A stretch of 45,135 nt of DNA from Akkermansia sp. (GTDB taxonomy: Bacteria; Verrucomicrobiota; Verrucomicrobiia; Verrucomicrobiales; Akkermansiaceae). Position numbers and translations under genes: made by a program. The DNA lies in the NCBI GenBank assembly GCA_017558555.1, contig JAFYUJ010000057.1, positions 1 through 45,135 of the forward strand, given 5' to 3'. The notes below the pieces were generated by a model that saw only the letters and a program-made list of their open reading frames with translations, did not search any database and was not told where the DNA came from. Shown one piece after another: positions 43,411 to 45,135 of the stretch. How positions within the stretch are numbered: position 1 is the first letter of the stretch; each line of letters begins with the position of its first letter.

Positions 43411-45135
43411 TTAGTTTGTGGGGAATTGAGAGGGTAAAAGTTGTTTCAATGCTTGTTGGGCATCGCGATATTCGGGCTGCAGTCGGAGTGCTTTTTGCAG
43501 GGCTCGTATGGCTTCGGGTACATAACCGCATTCGGCCAGAATAAGTCCCAGACGATACTGCACCAAGGCGTTTTGTGGGGCTTTGCCTGCGCAGGTGAGC
43601 ATTTGTGCCAGAGCCTCAGCAGGACGGTTCATACCGGCCAGGAAAACGGCATAATCCATGTAGGCCACGGGGCTGCCGGAGTCCAGCTGGATGGCTCGTT
43701 TGTACTGTTTTTCGGCTTCTGCGTGATGGCCGGCAGCTCGCATCAGCATGGCAAGTTGCATAGCGCCGGTGGGTTGGTCTGCCTGGTGCATGGCTGTGGC
43801 CAGCTGTTCCTCAAGCACTTTGTGTACGTCCGGCTGTTGTTGGTGCTGATAGAGCCACCCCGTATTTTGCCAGGCAACGGCACGGCGCACAAGACGGGAT
43901 TTATCTCCAATCATGGTGCTGCTTTCTGCTCCCAGTAGTTGTGCGGCTGCCGCTCTTTCCATTGCATGGGAGCTTTGTGCACAGGTGCGAGCTGCATTCA
44001 TGATGGCCGGAGTGCGGGGCAGACCTGCCAGATGCTCCAGGATGCAGGCGCGCCAGGTGGGATTTTGCTCCTGTTGCAGAATGCGCAGCAGCTCATCTGC
44101 CGTGGCTTTTCCTTGCATGGCTGCTGCTATGGCTCGCGTCCTGGGCCTGGTTGCATTGAGTAGTGTGCCGGGATAAATGCGGGTAATATGCTCTGCTGCC
44201 CATTCATTGCTCTTATCCCGGTGGCACATGGTACAGGCATTCGGGATGCCAAGCTCGATACTCAGCTGAGCATCGGGCGCGTTGAAGGAATGATCTCGGC
44301 GCGGGTCCCTTGCCATGTAGGGGCTGGTCGGCATGTGGCACTCCACACATCGTCCGCCTGTGCTATTTGTCGGGCAGGGCGTGTGGGTTTTCATCTCAAT
44401 GACGGGAGCAGGCGTACCGTTGACTACGGTGCCGGTGGCATGGCAGCGCAGGCACAGGCTGTTGTCTTCCTGTGGAAGTTTTAACTCTGCTGAGTGTGGA
44501 TCATGGCAGTCGATACAAGTGACACCGGCTTGCCCCATCTTACTGAGTCTCAATCCTGTCTCGCAATAATCTTCATCGTGCTGCATCCCATTGGGGTGGA
44601 AAATACCTGCGATGAGCGGTAGTTCCAGACGGAAGTGCTCATCGAACGCATCGCCGGCGCGGAAGGTATCATCCAGCTCCTCTCGCCGTGCATGGCATGT
44701 GGCACAGTTGTCATGAATCTGTTTGCTTGTCAGTTTGCGCGTGGCGGTATCGGCCAGGCATCCGTTCTGCGCGTCCACTTGTGTGGCCAGAGGGTGGCAT
44801 TGGATGCAGCTTACCCCGGGCTCTTTCCAAACGGAGTGATAGGTATCTGTGTCCTGGTTGTAGCCTTTGCGGAACTCGGTCATGTGGCACCACGCACACT
44901 GGGAGTTCCAGTTCATGCCGCGTCCCAGCCAGTGCCCCCAGTCTCCTGTTTGTCGTTCGGCCAGACCTTCCCGGGTGAGTCGTTCATCGCCGGTAAAGAC
45001 ATCAAACCATTCACGCTTTTCCGTATCCCAAGCTGCGCTGGGGGTGTGCAATCCGCCATCTTTGCCCTTCACCAGGTATTGCACAAGCGGACGCCGCCCC
45101 AGCACGGAGTGAACCTGGAATTCCTGCCCACCGGC
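43411..45135 (-). CDS. multiheme c-type cytochrome with C-terminal HEAT-like and TPR repeats (partial)
   Basis: The 5' part is missing: the frame is open to the window edge, so at least 574 residues are visible and the true start lies to the right. Seven CxxCH heme sites are seen in order: CAWCH, CIQCH, CATCH, CIDCH, CLRCH, CVECH, CTMCH. They are followed by a HEAT-like helical stretch and three TPRs (from about GAMQLAMLMRAAG to the C-terminus). The segment EFQVHSVLGRRPLVQYLV with AAWDTEKREWFDV is typical of a family of periplasmic or outer-membrane cytochromes in Verrucomicrobia and Planctomycetes. It implies electron transfer to an extracytoplasmic acceptor; the acceptor is unknown. A GTG at 45105 exists but is an unlikely start. 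Confidence 0.88.
   Translation of the reverse strand, partial: AGGQEFQVHSVLGRRPLVQYLVKGKDGGLHTPSAAWDTEKREWFDVFTGDERLTREGLAERQTGDWGHWLGRGMNWNSQCAWCHMTEFRKGYNQDTDTYHSVWKEPGVSCIQCHPLATQVDAQNGCLADTATRKLTSKQIHDNCATCHARREELDDTFRAGDAFDEHFRLELPLIAGIFHPNGMQHDEDYCETGLRLSKMGQAGVTCIDCHDPHSAELKLPQEDNSLCLRCHATGTVVNGTPAPVIEMKTHTPCPTNSTGGRCVECHMPTSPYMARDPRRDHSFNAPDAQLSIELGIPNACTMCHRDKSNEWAAEHITRIYPGTLLNATRPRTRAIAAAMQGKATADELLRILQQEQNPTWRACILEHLAGLPRTPAIMNAARTCAQSSHAMERAAAAQLLGAESSTMIGDKSRLVRRAVAWQNTGWLYQHQQQPDVHKVLEEQLATAMHQADQPTGAMQLAMLMRAAGHHAEAEKQYKRAIQLDSGSPVAYMDYAVFLAGMNRPAEALAQMLTCAGKAPQNALVQYRLGLILAECGYVPEAIRALQKALRLQPEYRDAQQALKQLLPSQFPTN

Noticed and set aside
1..45135. CRISPR arrays, tRNA or rRNA genes, insertion sequences, prophage genes, attachment sites
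   Set aside because: I looked on both strands and saw no regularly spaced direct repeats, tRNA-like cloverleafs, transposases or integrases; the longest gene-free stretch is about 210 bp.

Overview
This window is a bacterial chromosome segment of about 45 kb, densely packed with 34 protein-coding genes. I see no tRNA, rRNA, CRISPR array, transposase, integrase or phage gene. The gene set and protein styles fit a Gram-negative bacterium of the PVC group, most likely a Verrucomicrobiota (Akkermansia-like) lineage: lipoproteins and a probable outer-membrane barrel, a Hanks-type kinase with the LKEHFP style of ATP site, a multiheme cytochrome fused to TPRs, and a transglutaminase-like plus discoidin-like exported protein. 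That placement is an inference from protein content and was not tested by a search. Base composition is moderately GC-rich, except for the more AT-rich membrane-protein gene at 691-2388.

Layout. 1-9.5 kb: pyrophosphatase and a polytopic membrane protein (+), facing a mutL-ftsH-rsfS group (-); then, divergently from mutL, a ROK sugar kinase and an RsmB-type rRNA methyltransferase (+) and a small lipoprotein. 9.5-15.2 kb: a small membrane protein (-), a predicted beta-barrel, glutamine-dependent NAD synthetase, and a tightly overlapping trio of Nudix hydrolase, TrmO-like tRNA methyltransferase and serine hydrolase (+). 15.2-23.4 kb (-): metallophosphoesterase, ruvB, a lipoprotein amidase and a 1716-residue transglutaminase-like/DUF4011/SF1 helicase/Vsr-like nuclease protein resembling components of anti-phage defence. 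23.5-29.6 kb: Gfo/Idh/MocA oxidoreductase with a perfect terminator; a membrane Ser/Thr kinase and small partner (-), divergent from a zinc-ribbon membrane protein and a TM2 protein; a short CstA transporter. 29.7-35 kb (+): class A PBP, a conserved protein of unknown function, SufS-type cysteine desulfurase. 35-42.6 kb (+): three exported proteins, then an IscS/NifS-type cysteine desulfurase and ComEC. 42.6-45.1 kb (-): a membrane protein and a multiheme cytochrome cut by the window edge.

Two threads run through the window. First, promoters at the head of transcription units nearly all read TTGNNN - 17 bp - TANNNT, with the start codon only about 7-18 nt after the -10 box. This predicts leaderless or almost leaderless mRNAs, and Shine-Dalgarno sequences are rare. 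These promoters decided several start codons here. Second, several enzymes keep their fold but lose catalytic motifs: the class A PBP has no transpeptidase Ser/Lys, MutL has a degraded endonuclease site, ComEC has a degraded metallo-lactamase domain, a thioredoxin-like protein lacks CxxC, and the ROK kinase lacks the zinc cysteines.
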